Source: Laguncularia racemosa (Eukaryota; Streptophyta; Magnoliopsida; Myrtales; Combretaceae). From it: a stretch of DNA of 64,000 bases. The translations under genes were made by a program, and so were the position numbers. This document shows positions 37,001-48,060 of the stretch, piece after piece. The stretch covers positions 1,488,001-1,552,000 of the forward strand of contig JBBMOL010000012.1 of assembly GCA_037954665.1 (NCBI GenBank), read 5' to 3'. The notes below the pieces were generated by a model. The model saw only the letters and a list, made by a program, of their open reading frames with translations, searched no databases and was not told the DNA's origin. Numbering within the stretch: the first letter of the stretch is position 1; each line of letters starts with the position of its first letter.

Positions 37001-37160
37001 CTAGGCAAGCAAATAAATGGAGAAATAAAATATTAAAATAAATAAATAAAAAAGAAGAAAAAATTACAGTGCGAATAAATCAAACGGTATGCCTCTCGTA
37101 ACATAAACTTGATCCCATTAGAAATTAACAAACTAAGTATAAAACTAAAAAATTAATGAT
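34020..37160. other. AT-rich spacer downstream of the GRAS gene
   Basis: Contains two imperfect local duplications: 34605-34770 (units around ATTCACC-TTTAT-CTCTTT) and 34885-34985 (units around ATCCATT-CTCCATTTTT). Otherwise AT-rich with no supported gene. The 3' untranslated part of the GRAS gene should lie in about 36900-37160, but no polyadenylation signal is convincing. Confidence 0.5.
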
Positions 37161-38777
37161 TTACAAGAGATTGTTGTTATTATTATTGCTAATATTATGA
37201 ATAATCCGAGTTGGGGAACCGAGCGCACTCGGCACGGCCAGGGCTTCCCAAGCCGACGCCGAGATGAGCGGCCGGTTGTGCCATCCGAGGGTCAAGCTCC
37301 CTTCGTTCTCCTCAACACTGTAACCTTCGGCCGAGAACAATGTCAACAGCATACTCGCTTGTTTGAAAGCGTTGGACCCCAAATGCAACGGTCTAAACCC
37401 GGCTCGCCTGAGTCGGCTCCTCCATTGAGCCAATGGCTGGTGCCTCTCGAACCGAGCCGATCCTTCGCAACACACTACGTTACATATCTCCCTTTGCAGA
37501 TAAATCTCGGCTAGGGCCTTATCAGGTTGGACCGAGCAAGCTGCTTCAAGAGAATCGAACATAGTCGAATAGTAATATAAGGACTCCGTGAACCGGTCCA
37601 AAAAACTGGGTTGATTGTGGTTTGCTTCCTGCTCGATAACCGTTATAATTTTCGGGTTTAAGCTCCGGATCCAAGATAAAACCGATTCGATGGGAGGATT
37701 CCGGGTTGGATCCGACCCGAGAAGCTTGTGCAGCTGCAGGATGGAATTAACGGCTAGGGCTTCCGAAGGGTTCACCTGGAGCATCCAGGGCTTCACATCC
37801 TCAAGCCGTGAAGCAGCCACCCCACGGAACGCGAACCGGACATTAACGGACCGGGCCAATTCAGCAAGCCGAAGGCCAATCTCGCGAAGTGTATCGCGTC
37901 CATCGGGCGAAGGCGTCCCAATGCCAGTTAATCGAACTAAAGGAGGTCCACCGGGTCGTAAAGCCAAGGCTTGGATCAAAGCCGGCCATTGCAAGCCATG
38001 CATTAAGTCGAAATCCACCACGTGGACGGAATCATGACCGTCGAATGCCTCTAATATGGCTTGGTTAGCCGTGAAGTGAGCGAATTTAAGATAAGGGCAG
38101 GCTTCATAAAAATGATGATAGAGAATGCCGTTCTCATACACCGAGTCCAGGGTCCTCGTCGATGAGCAGCCTATTCCCAAAATACGCCGGCGCAGCGCGT
38201 CGATGAAAAACCCAGCGACTTTCCCGATGCCGCAACCCGTATTGACGCGCATGAGCAGACCTTGCATGTCCTCGATCAAAGAGCCAGCCAATTGGAAATC
38301 ACAACGTTGGATGGATTCCGCACACGTCATCAGCAAGTGGACCAAGGTTATCCCGGAGTCCTCCTCCAAGGCCGTTGTGACCGTTGTTAGTTGCGAAGGA
38401 GGGGGAACAACCTGGTGCGGCTCGGGTGGAAGGTTATTGTAATTCGGTGCATCCGCCCATGTGGGGTCAATGAGATCCGACTGCAGAGATGAGGACTCAG
38501 AGAATTCGGACAAGAGGGAATCCACCCAGGAGGCTAAATCGGAGGGATTGTAGAGGACGGTGTCGGCGGCGAGGTGGGAGAAGTGGGAGGGGGAGCTCAC
38601 CATCGCGGTTTCGAGGCGTTCGAGGCGTTGCGCCACGTGGCGGAGGTCAGAGGAGCGGACTTTGTAGCCAGCTCCAGCGAGGAGGCCGTCGAGCTCCGGT
38701 GGTTTGGTGGAGGATGAAGCTGAGCAAGGTGATGACGAGCTACTGGCGGCGGTGGAGTCAAAGTGAGAAGGACCCAT
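37161..38777 (-). CDS. DELLA-like GRAS transcriptional regulator (DGLLA type)
   Basis: A 538-residue, intronless GRAS-family protein; such proteins act in the nucleus as partners of DNA-binding factors, and DELLA members repress gibberellin responses until the GID1 receptor binds them. Residues 30-34 read DGLLA where classical members have DELLA, followed by GAGYKVRSSDL (35-45), LERLE (52-56) and TVLYNP (73-78; usual TVHYNP). A Ser/Thr-rich start and a spacer (90-140) precede a complete GRAS domain: leucine-rich region I from about 143, VHVVDFD at 251-257, PFYRE-like FTESLYYYSTMFDSLEA, RFERH (usual RVERH), and SAW ending at W510. The tail carries six Asn. The start at 38777 is chosen because the conserved N-terminal motifs follow it closely. 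GC content is well above the surroundings, as expected for a real gene. Receptor-contact changes suggest weakened or lost gibberellin-triggered turnover, which is inference. I see no truncation or frameshift. Confidence 0.95.
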   Translation of the reverse strand: MGPSHFDSTAASSSSSPCSASSSTKPPELDGLLAGAGYKVRSSDLRHVAQRLERLETAMVSSPSHFSHLAADTVLYNPSDLASWVDSLLSEFSESSSLQSDLIDPTWADAPNYNNLPPEPHQVVPPPSQLTTVTTALEEDSGITLVHLLMTCAESIQRCDFQLAGSLIEDMQGLLMRVNTGCGIGKVAGFFIDALRRRILGIGCSSTRTLDSVYENGILYHHFYEACPYLKFAHFTANQAILEAFDGHDSVHVVDFDLMHGLQWPALIQALALRPGGPPLVRLTGIGTPSPDGRDTLREIGLRLAELARSVNVRFAFRGVAASRLEDVKPWMLQVNPSEALAVNSILQLHKLLGSDPTRNPPIESVLSWIRSLNPKIITVIEQEANHNQPSFLDRFTESLYYYSTMFDSLEAACSVQPDKALAEIYLQREICNVVCCEGSARFERHQPLAQWRSRLRRAGFRPLHLGSNAFKQASMLLTLFSAEGYSVEENEGSLTLGWHNRPLISASAWEALAVPSALGSPTRIIHNISNNNNNNLL

Positions 38778-39000
38778 TTTTCAGAGAAAGAGAGAGAGAG
38801 AGAGAGAGTAGAGAATAAAGGAGTGTGATGACTTTCAAGGGTTATATGTGAAGTTGAAGTTGATGATCTGGTTCGTACAGGAGCGTTACATGGTACAGAG
38901 AGAGAGAGAGAGAGTAGGAAGACGAGTTTAGTGAAGTGAAGTGAAGTGAAGCGAAGCGTAGTGAAGGAGAGGTGGTGTTGGTGGGCATATAGAGATAGGG
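38778..39000 (-). promoter_or_regulatory. 5' leader and core promoter of the GRAS gene
   Basis: Two CT-dinucleotide tracts on the minus strand (38788-38808 and 38898-38914) and a TTCAC pentamer repeat (about 38933-38958) lie upstream of the ATG. Pyrimidine-rich leaders of this kind are common in plant 5' untranslated regions. Two TATA-like words are candidates: CTATATGCC near 38986-38993, which would give a leader of about 180 bases, and CACATATAAC at 38842-38849, which would give one of about 40 bases. Which is used cannot be told from sequence. Confidence 0.5.
38886..38891 (-). promoter_or_regulatory. Minimal uORF (AUG-UAA) in the GRAS gene leader
   Basis: Minus strand ATGTAA: a start codon followed at once by a stop, ending 108 bases before the main ATG. 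It lies between the two pyrimidine tracts. If transcription starts at the upstream TATA candidate it is inside the 5' leader. It would be outside if the downstream TATA is used. AUG-UAA minimal uORFs are known in plants to stall ribosomes, notably in the boron-responsive leader of Arabidopsis NIP5;1. Confidence 0.45.
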
Positions 39001-40654
39001 ATGGCTGACTTAGAGAGAGAAAGAGGAGAGAGAGAGCGCGTGCAGTATCGTATGGTGCTGTTCTGTAGCAGCATGTAGCAAGTACCGACGTAGGAAATTG
39101 GGAGTTGGGACCATGAATTTCTTTTTCTAATAATATGAATTGTTTATCCAAATACAGGATAAAAAAAGGGCGGGGGTCATTTTCACTTTTCTTTATTATT
39201 ATTATTCCCTGAAATTCGACAACAGGGAGAGGAGTTTATGGTCTTGTCCATGTTTTAGTGTTAATCGAGTGATTTTCCCAATTAGTATCGTGTATGTTAT
39301 CACTTTATGTTAATTGATGTCTAACCTACTGGATTTATATTTGACCTGTTTGGGGTTTTTTTTCTTATATTGTATCAGTTCTCAATTTAATATATTTCAG
39401 CTTGAAATACAACGTTTAGAAAATTATCCCATTTATATTTTATTTCATAATTATGATAAAAATATAATTAAGAAATGAAAATTAGAAAGTAAAAAATTTC
39501 ACATACTTTTATAAGAAGAGGAAATATTAATGGATATTTCTATAAAAATTAATAAAATAATAAAAAATAAATCTAATTTTATAGGGATTTGTTATATATA
39601 TAGTTATTTATCTTTTTTGTATCTTATTCTTATAAGTGTATAATATAAATGCTAAAAAGACACAAAAAGGCAAAAAAAAAATCCAAATAAACTTTTAATT
39701 AAATTGAAACATTTGTCGATGAAAAATTGATCATTTTTATTTTATTTTTTTAATGGATGCCCTAATATAGGGTTTTTATGGACATTAAAGAATCTATTCA
39801 AAAGATAAATTTTAGGCTAAATTTAGAAGTACACCTTTTCATATATGTTATATATGATTTAATACCTTTATTTTGAAATTAAGTGTTTGAATAAAAAGTG
39901 TCGTTGGCCACCATATGACAAATTAACATTACAAACAAAAAATAAAATAAAAAAAATGATAAATTATGTTTAATACTAGACTAAACGCTTGGCCTATTTG
40001 CATACAATAGAAAATTGAGAAAATATAAAGTGATTACTAAGAACTACAAGTTTTTACATGAGATTTTAATTTATAAAAATTAAATACTTTACCGATTTCT
40101 TTTTAGTATATCTTGTCAATTTTACATTTTGTTCATAGTTCAAAAGATATCAAACTTGATGTTTTCAATTGGTATCTTTTAATCCTGAAAGGTATCTCGT
40201 CGATTTTTTTTTTTAATTTTGAAATATGTGGAAGATTGTTGTTAAACTTAATACATTTCAAAGGCAAACTAAAACATTAGAAGTTAGTTTCATTCGTTTT
40301 TTATAGTGGACAACCTTTTATTTTGTTTTGTGAACAATTGTCATAACAAAATTAGTAGAGATAAAAAATAATTACTTTGAGACATGAAAGTTCAACTTTT
40401 CTAAGGTAATATTACCCTTACTATAGAGAATAAATCATCCTCAAAAATCAACAAAACTATCTCGAACTCTCTTTTGTAAATTTTTGAAAAAGTTAGATTA
40501 TGAATAATTGAAGAAATCTACCATATTTATTCCCATTAGAGAAACACAACCATTTAATTGAAATGGATATAGCATTTGGTTTATGCTTGCTTATTTAACA
40601 AGCATGACCATTCATCAAAATTATTGATAATTAGCCAACAATTAGTTAGTAACC
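39001..40654. other. AT-rich spacer upstream of the GRAS gene
   Basis: GA-rich patch to about 39045, then AT-rich sequence with no open frame of note. Distal promoter elements may lie here but none stands out. Confidence 0.5.
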
Positions 40655-40825
40655 AACTAACAACTGACATGGCCTTATAACCCATCAACAACCAACTTGT
40701 AATTGCCTTTACATCAAACCAAGAACCGGTTCACAATTGGCCTTACAATCGACCAACAACCGATCTTACAGCCAACCTGCATTTAGTATGCAACCGGCCT
40801 ACAACTAATCTTATAAACACTTCAC
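40655..40825 (+). repeat. Degenerate minisatellite, about 34-bp unit
   Basis: Three to four imperfect copies of a unit built on CCTTACAA-CGACCAACAACCGA, starting near 40665, 40700, 40735 and 40770. A locally CA/AAC-rich texture in an AT-rich setting. No coding. Confidence 0.55.
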
Positions 40826-42504
40826 TCTCTTCTTTTTCTCTTCAATATGAGATTAATACTCTATATATATTACAATTTACACTAAGAATACTTCCACTAA
40901 ATTGTAATATAGACCTTTTACATAGTAAATATAATGCATACAAGAAGATATCTCTCAATTTAGGCCTTCAATTAGTATAAGTACTTTAGAGTCTTAATAA
41001 AGTAAATGGTGTCTTATAGATTAAACTAATACTTCTAGTATTAAAATTGAAAATACTATACATGTAATATTTATCAATTTATTAAGAGATTTATAACTAC
41101 TTTTGGCACGATTTTGGCCATGATATTCATGAACATTTACAAGAGTAAACATAATATATTCTTGTTGAAGTAGCACCAAATCTATGTTCATATAGGTGAA
41201 GATAAACTTTTTTATTTAACTTCATTAAGATTTTTAGTTTCTCATCCTCCAAATCCATTAATGTAGTACTACTTTGATTAATTCAAATGGGACGCTCCAT
41301 TTAGTGCTAATTTAGACATTTTACAGTAGCTTGTTCTTACCTATTGAACTTTGAAATTAGCTATTCTAATTCAAAGTTAGGTTACTACTACAAAGTCATA
41401 GACTTTATATGAATTACATAACGAGGGATTTTAATCCTATAACTTGCATGTTATATCTATGGGTTTATTAGTGGCCACCAATGGGCAAGTATTAGTAATA
41501 TTTTTACAAATTGTGACTATCTATTACTATTATTACATATCTAAATAATTTTATTACTTACCCATCATTCATTGGCACGTCATGCTTTTACTAATGAATC
41601 TTTTTTTAGCTTACACCAATCGTAGGGAAAAAAACATTCATTGATATTAATATACAATATATATGAATGAGTGGTTGATAATTATCAATAATATTTATTT
41701 GAACATATAATTATAAAATGGATAATTCATAAAACCCTACCGTTCAACGTTTAGCATATATTTTCATATATTAGAATTTTATTAATATTTACCTACTATA
41801 AATCAATCTACTTAAAATCTTTCTCTTCTTATAGAAGCATGTTTCATAAATTTAAACTAAAATCTATTCTATAATATTTGATACCTGCTTTAGAACTTGT
41901 TTAGTTGTACATGGCCATTAGATTCAGGGTAAGTAGTTTCCAATGCACACTCCATACATAACTATTAGAGACGAAAAATACTAAAAGTGACCTTCAATTT
42001 TTTTTTAATTTTATTTATTTTTTAAATCTGCATCTTTCATAAGACTGGCTCATTCCCTAGAATGAAGGCATATATATACATTTCTATTACTGAGTAAAGA
42101 TATATTCGATAATAGGGCGTTACATATAAAAGTACCTAATTCGACAAACACATTTTTTGATACATATTTGACTGGATAATTACCTAACCCAATATATATA
42201 TATATAAGAAAAAACCTAACTGCTTCAGTAGCCTTTCAGGAATGTTTCTACTTCGGATTATCCTATAAATAAATAAATGTAATATCTGCATAATTTCAAA
42301 ATATTCTCTCCTCGGTGTCATATATTTCTTCTTGATTGTTACAATATTACTATGTCTTTTTTTTTTTTTTTTTTTTTGCCAGTACTATTTTCAAATTGAC
42401 GAATTACGTTGTGGCGTCGAAGTATTAAGAACTTTTAGTTACAGATGGAAAACTTGTAATATTTAAAATTTGAATATTAGACTACAAACCGAAAGATCTT
42501 CAAT
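40826..42504. other. AT-rich spacer, no gene recognised
   Basis: Contains a T-run at about 42358-42377 and several TA runs. No open frame of note. Confidence 0.5.
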
Positions 42505-42828
42505 AATTACAAGAGAATTTGAATACAAAGAGCGCCATCCTAAAAGACTGATATTATATTTAATTGATTGGAGTAAGGCTAAAAGTAAAAAACTATTTTC
42601 CTGGTGTTATTTTATTTTATAATATATATATGTATTTTTAAAATAAAAGTTAAATCTTATAATTACTAAAAAATTTGAATACAAAGAGCTCTATCTTAAA
42701 AGACTGATATTAGATTTATTTCACTGGAATAAGGTTAAAAATTAAAAAAAAAAAAAAACTATTCTTCTTGTGTTGTTTTATTTTATGATAAAAATATATT
42801 TTTAAAATAAAAGTTAAATCTCATGATA
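42505..42828 (+). repeat. Tandem duplication, two copies of about 156-168 bp
   Basis: Copy 1 (42505-42660) and copy 2 (42661-42828) both start AATTAC, share AATTTGAATACAAAGAGC soon after, then AAAAGACTGATATTA, TGTTATTTTATTTTAT-like and TTTTTAAAATAAAAGTTAAATCT at the end. Copy 2 has an A-run expansion. No coding. Confidence 0.75.
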
Positions 42829-45800
42829 AAAATATTGATTCCTTTAATTAAGACAATAAAAATATAAATCTTTTTTATCTATTCTATAAATAATAAAATA
42901 AAACGACGATTTCATTGCATTAAACCATGATAGAATTGATGATGACTAAGCTATCATTGTTAATTTAGTATTTTAGTGGGCCATCTTTACATTTGATAAA
43001 TTTGGCAAAAACAAATTAATATAGTTACATTACATGTGCCGGCGATCACAAATTCACGTGTGCCCTAGGAATTAAAAACAATTAGGATCCATTATTTAAT
43101 TAGTTACTAGCAAGTGCCAGCACTCTTCTCTACTGACATAACTACATTCATAAATTATGATATCCAACCAAAATAATATATATATATACATATATTTTAC
43201 TCAAATGAGAAAAAGCACAGGCACATAGGACCAAAAGATATTTTCTAGATTAAAAATCTGGCTCAAAATGACCCGAGTAGGACAATTTAACTATTTTTAA
43301 CATTTTATATTCCCGTTCGATTCAGGACTAGCACCAAAAATATTTCTTTATGATTCACTTTAATTTTATTTTAATTCACTCATCACAACAGCATATTAAC
43401 TGATTCTTTCCGAGTCTCATTGGCTGAGCCACTACACGTGTGTTTACATGCAAATACATATGAGATTCCTTGACCCGAGCCTCAGCTCTCAATAAGTCCT
43501 CTTTAGCAGGCCTTTGTAAACAAATTAAGTCTAAATAATACAATGTTAAGCTTGAATTTAAGCTTCATTTGAAATGGTAAAGTTTGAATTTAACTTGAAT
43601 TTGATTAAATTTGTAATTTTGAATTCGAACTCAATCTGAAACAGTACTTGATGAGCTTGATTTCGATTTGATTAAACTTATTTCAATCCTTTATCATGCC
43701 TACGGTTTTAATAACAAGTGCATCAAGCCATTCGTTAACTATCATTCAGGTGTTCATTTTTTCATTTCGGAAAAAGAAAAATCCCAAATATATAGTGATT
43801 ATGTAATTATTATTGACATATTGAATAAAAACAAATGTAATTAACTTATAATATTCTTAATAAATGCTTTATGGAGGCTTGTTAACGAGACAGGAATACT
43901 TATTTAGATTTTCTACCCTGCAAAATAGTTTAATCTAGATTTCGATTTTATTGTTAGACACACGTACTATGTAGATTTCCTTTTCAAAACATTAAGCGAA
44001 GATTGTTTTCGCTGATTAATTGGTCACTGAGCCTTTATTCCATGCACTTTTAATGCATTGGTGGTCCTTGATTTTTTTTTTTTCCCACTCATCATAACAT
44101 GGAAGAAGAAATTCAAACTTAATCTATTCTATAGAGAAATTGCTATTGATATTACAAAACTATAAGAACTTTTTTGCATCTCAAAATTTTATTCGAGGAA
44201 TTTTGTTTCATTACGCTATCTTCATCTTTAATCCTTAGCATCAAATCCAAAATTAGGGATCTACTTTTTGAGGTTCTTAAAGGATGGAAGTCCTTATATA
44301 TTTTGGTTGCATTAAGATATATTATTTTATTTTAATTTTTTTAACAAAAATGATTTTAAGATGTAAATAGATAACTTAAAAAAAAAATATCTCAAAAACC
44401 TAAAAAAAAAAAAACCCTTTAAAATACTAATATAATACCCAACGTCCCAATTAGGGTCTTTTAACAATGCGAATATTCCTACTAATTTTTCTACCAACAA
44501 CATGACGAGAACATGACTTTATTTGGCATACCCGCGCATCCACTCGTGGTTTCATCATGTCTACACGTTACCCTATTTCTCCGATTTCCAGTTCGATTTC
44601 ACTTATTCGAAACCCTATTTCTTTATTAATAAAATTCAGTAGATCTTTAAGCATAGAGGTCATCGAAAAATGAATCAAAATTCATTAAATAATATTACAG
44701 TAAATTGCGTGCTCTACATAGTATTCCCTGATATCGACAGAATAATGCTGCTTCCACGTCGTTGTTATTATTTGTATACACAAGATGTGCACGTCTACAT
44801 TTATATCCATATACTACTTGCCCACTTGAAATCAACTCAGAGATTTTTAAACCATTTTCTGTATAACCACATATTTTTTTAAAAAAATGTATTTTTAAAT
44901 TCTATTTTACTGTTTTATCCTCAAATTAAATAATTAAAATACACTAAAAAAAAAATAAAACCAATAAAAAAATGGTCAAGTGTCCAAATGTACTTTTCTT
45001 TAAAATTTAGAAATTCAAATGGTCATTTTCAAATGATGATATATATACCCTTAAAAAAGCAGTACAATGCAAGCGGAATATTCGTATTGTGGACATCTGT
45101 CAAATGATCAACTTCATAAGTGTCCACATAATACTGCATATATACACTTTGTGCATCAATCTGAATCAATCAGAGTAAAAAAATATATCTACATATTGCA
45201 TAATGAATAGTGATAAGTTATAATAAAAAAAGGGTTTTATATGATAGTGACATCCATGTAACTTGGATATTTTAGAAATTTAGATGTCCCGTGTGGGTTC
45301 CCCTTTCTTAAATATAAGTTTGTGGTGTTGGTTCACAAAAGAATTATTGAGATGGAGAGAGAAATGGGAACTATGATTAAATTAGGGTTTTCAAGAGTCA
45401 AAAGAAGGCAAGGGATCGGACCTTTCTTGAGCATGGTACTGCTCTTCCTTCAAATAGTTTTTTCTATTTGGTGTACGACAAGTGATCATAGGCTTTTTCC
45501 TTAGATGTTTGAACGAAGGGATAAATCAATCGAAAACTTAATTCGTCCTCCTTATGATATGATACTTATTAGAGTATAGAAGAGTAACTGGAAACCGAGA
45601 GAAGCACTGATTGAGTAATATTAAATCCAGAGTAATTTATATATTTAAGGCAAATATTATATATGCACCAAACTTACACCTATGAGAAATACAACATCTT
45701 TTGTTTGTGTAAGAGATAGCCTCTCGATCCCTATTTTTTTGGGTCCAATCTATCTATATTATATGATAGTTTATCATTGCTATGTGATGTGTGTTTGTAC

Positions 45801-45959
45801 TCTAATATGCTTGGATGAATGAATTTCATGTTTTTTGACAAAAAGAACAAAAAAAAGTTATGTTTGTGTGGAGAAAGTAGATTATACTTATCATATTATC
45901 TTTTTTGATAATTATCAAAATTTGTAATAGTAACTTCAAAAGGTTATAATAATGGGGAT
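42829..45959. other. AT-rich spacer
   Basis: 43555-43690 holds AAGCTTGAATTTAAGCTT-type words related in style to the 10970-11345 repeat. A 60-residue plus-strand open frame at 45322-45504 has a basic N-terminal half and a hydrophobic segment (SMVLLFLQIVFSIW). I do not recognise it and give it little weight as a gene. The open frame at 44670-44882 shows nothing recognisable. Confidence 0.45.
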
Positions 45960-45964
45960 TTCAT

Positions 45965-46450
45965 TGACCATTAGTCTATAAATAATGCAACATAAAACGA
46001 CAATACAAAAATGTGAAAGTGAATAACTTGTATTACTAATAATAATTGAATAACAATCCTTAATTACATTACCTATCAAATATTTAAAATTAGAAACCTT
46101 ATAATTAATAATAAGACCAAATAAAATATATAATAGAAAACTAAATGAATCAAAATAAAATTTAAAATCTAGACAAGACTCTTTGACTCTTTGGAATGCA
46201 ATAAAAATGTGCAAGTTTGACATTTGAAATGGACCGAAATGATGTAGTGGTTTACTCCAGTTGAAAATAAAATCAAATTAGTCTTTATTGACATATTATG
46301 CATTCCATAACTTTTCATAAATAAAAAGTTATAAGATTTTTAAGTTTAACTTTTGAAACTAAGCTTTTTGAAATGGTAGCTTCCGACTCTCTTCAATTTT
46401 TGTACTTTTGATTTGTAAACTCTAGTTTCTTCTTTACTTCCTTATTAACT
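45965..46450 (-). repeat. 3' LTR of the gypsy deletion derivative
   Basis: Collinear with 47567-48060. Shared blocks include GAATAACTTGTATTA, CAATCCTTAATTACATTA, GTGCAAGTTTGACAT and TTTATTGACATATTAT. The end at about 46450 is where similarity fades. Confidence 0.7.
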
Positions 46451-46559
46451 TCAACAACCTGTTCTATCATATGTGTAGTTAGATTATTGGTCCATCACCC
46501 TAGGGGAACTTAATTAAATCAAGAGTATGCTGAAGAACCTTAGTAAAAACTATAGATAA

Positions 46560-46680
46560 TGGTACCATGCACAACATTGTTATATGTAAATTTTGCTTGT
46601 GCTAATGCAATATCCCACTACTTTGGCTTATCTCCATATGTACTTTTAATCAAATTTCCCAATATCTTGTTCACAACTTT
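46560..46680 (-). pseudogene. Integrase C-terminal fragment joined to gag
   Basis: The minus strand reads KVVNKILGNLIKSTYGDKPK, a stop, then WDIALAQAKFTYN. This matches gypsy integrase just after its catalytic Glu (TEVVNR-LG-L-R---GD-PKQWD-AL-QAEFAYN). It follows gag residues ending VIGTLS with no gap, so the join lies inside a short phrase that both parents resemble. Confidence 0.7.
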
Positions 46681-47500
46681 TGATAAGGTACCAATAACTT
46701 GAATACCAATTCTATCCCTTAGCGCTAGTTTCAAGCCATCTAAGTATCTTGCTAGTTGTTGCCCTTCCGACTTAAGAAGGTTATTCCTTTATAAAAGTCT
46801 CATGAATTCTACAGTATATTCATACACAATTCTATTCCCTATTGACATCTCTAATATTGTTGAAACAAGATCTATTCATAATTAGGGGGTAATTAATCTT
46901 TCTTTAACAAATTCTTCATGCTATACCAAGTTCATACATAACCTCATCCTTTATGTGCCCTTCTGGACTAAATTCTCTCCCACCAAGTGGATGTTCTTCC
47001 TTTTAATCTACATGCCACCAATCTAACTCTCTTATTTGGTTGAGTCTTTAAATAATTAAAGCATTAATCCACATTTGCAATCCAATAAAAAAATTCCTCT
47101 ATTCCCAAACAACCATTAAAAGATGAGATATCCACCTTCAACCACAAATCCCCATAATTTGTATCAACTCTATAAGCATTTCTCCTCCTATGGCCTTGAT
47201 ATGGCTGTTGATGATTATACCTGTGCAGTTTAAGGTTGTCATCTTCCTTCGAATCATCTTCATCATAGGTATATTGCCTATAAGCAATAACAAGCCTGTT
47301 AATAGGGTCACCATAAGCCAAATCTATCTCTGGCCTTCTATTGTCATTTTGTCACTTGTGTGCATGGATTCCTAAAACATCTAAATCTTTTACAATCTCC
47401 TCAGAACATTCCTTGAGTCATTGGAATATGAGATTCATCTATTTTTATAAATGTCCGTCCAAATGTTGTAACGTGTTGTTCCACTAAAAGACCTTAGCTT
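46680..47500 (-). pseudogene. Ty3/gypsy gag relic
   Basis: The open part 47064-47321 contains an acidic DEDDSKEDD run, an Arg-rich GHRRRNAY stretch, then LKVDISSFNGCLGIEEFFYW, the gag motif K-DIP-FNG-L-IE-FLDW. Beyond a stop the reading continues with VRLVACRLKGRTSTWWE (usual VKLVA-RLKG-AS-WW), then LPPNYEQILFQQYQRCQ and later QQLARYLDGLKLALRDRI. The motif order fits plant gypsy gag. Stops and frameshifts make it non-functional. Confidence 0.75.
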
Positions 47501-47552
47501 TGTAATCACCATCACGAAAGTCGTTGCCATCACCACCACCAACTACCATGCC

Positions 47553-47564
47553 ACTCTGATGCCA
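47553..47564 (-). other. Primer-binding site (initiator tRNA-Met)
   Basis: Minus strand TGGCATCAGAGT, 10 of 12 identical to TGGTATCAGAGC, two bases inside the LTR end (TGTCA on that strand). Confidence 0.65.
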
Positions 47565-47566
47565 AT

Positions 47567-48060
47567 TGACATAATGTTAAGTGATAATACCATAATATGA
47601 GAGGAATAACTTGTATTATTGATAATAATTGAGTAATAATCCTTAATTACATTATCTATCAAGTATTTATAAGTTTAAAACCTTAAAATTGATAAGAAAA
47701 TTGAATAAAATATACAATAGGAAGCTAAATAAATAAAAAAAAACTTTCTAATTCTAGACAAGATTCTTTTACTCTCTAGTATTCAATAAAAACGTGCAAG
47801 TTTGACATCGAAAATAGATCCAAATAATGTAGTGATTTACTTTAGCCTAAAGTAAACTTAAATCAATTTTTATTGACATATTATAGTCTTCACAACTCTT
47901 GATAAGCAAAAGTTACAAGGTTCCAAAGTTAAACTTCTGAAATTAAGCCTCTTCTATTGAAACATTAGCTTCTCACTCTTTCGAATAATTTATAGTAGTT
48001 TTTGACTTATTTGAAGCCTATCCTACATTGTTTTCGACTGACTTCTAGTTCTCTACTTTT
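47567..48060 (-). repeat. 5' LTR of the gypsy deletion derivative
   Basis: Starts (plus strand) TGACATAATG next to the primer site and runs collinear with 45965-46450. The outer boundary is approximate because the last 100 bases align only in parts. Confidence 0.65.

Larger units (their letters stand above)
45965..48060 (-). mobile_element. Ty3/gypsy deletion derivative (LTR, gag, integrase tail, LTR)
   Basis: Two direct repeats of about 0.45-0.5 kb (from 45965 and from 47567) flank a 1.1 kb core. Minus-strand order: 5' LTR, initiator tRNA-Met primer site (47564-47553), gag (about 47500-46680), a C-terminal piece of integrase (about 46680-46560), 3' LTR. Protease, reverse transcriptase, RNase H and the integrase core are missing. 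The outer ends of the LTRs are approximate and no target duplication was found. It is an internally deleted copy, with every frame broken by stops. Confidence 0.75.

Noticed and set aside
37197..38818. Several plus-strand open frames (37197-37514, 37615-38037, 38125-38442, 38489-38818)
   Set aside because: They are antisense shadows of the GC-richer GRAS coding sequence and show no domain.
38597..39151. 184-residue minus-strand open frame overlapping the start of the GRAS gene
   Set aside because: It is in a different frame from the GRAS protein, is mostly Ser/Leu/Pro from CT-rich leader sequence, and has no recognisable domain. The GRAS frame explains the region.
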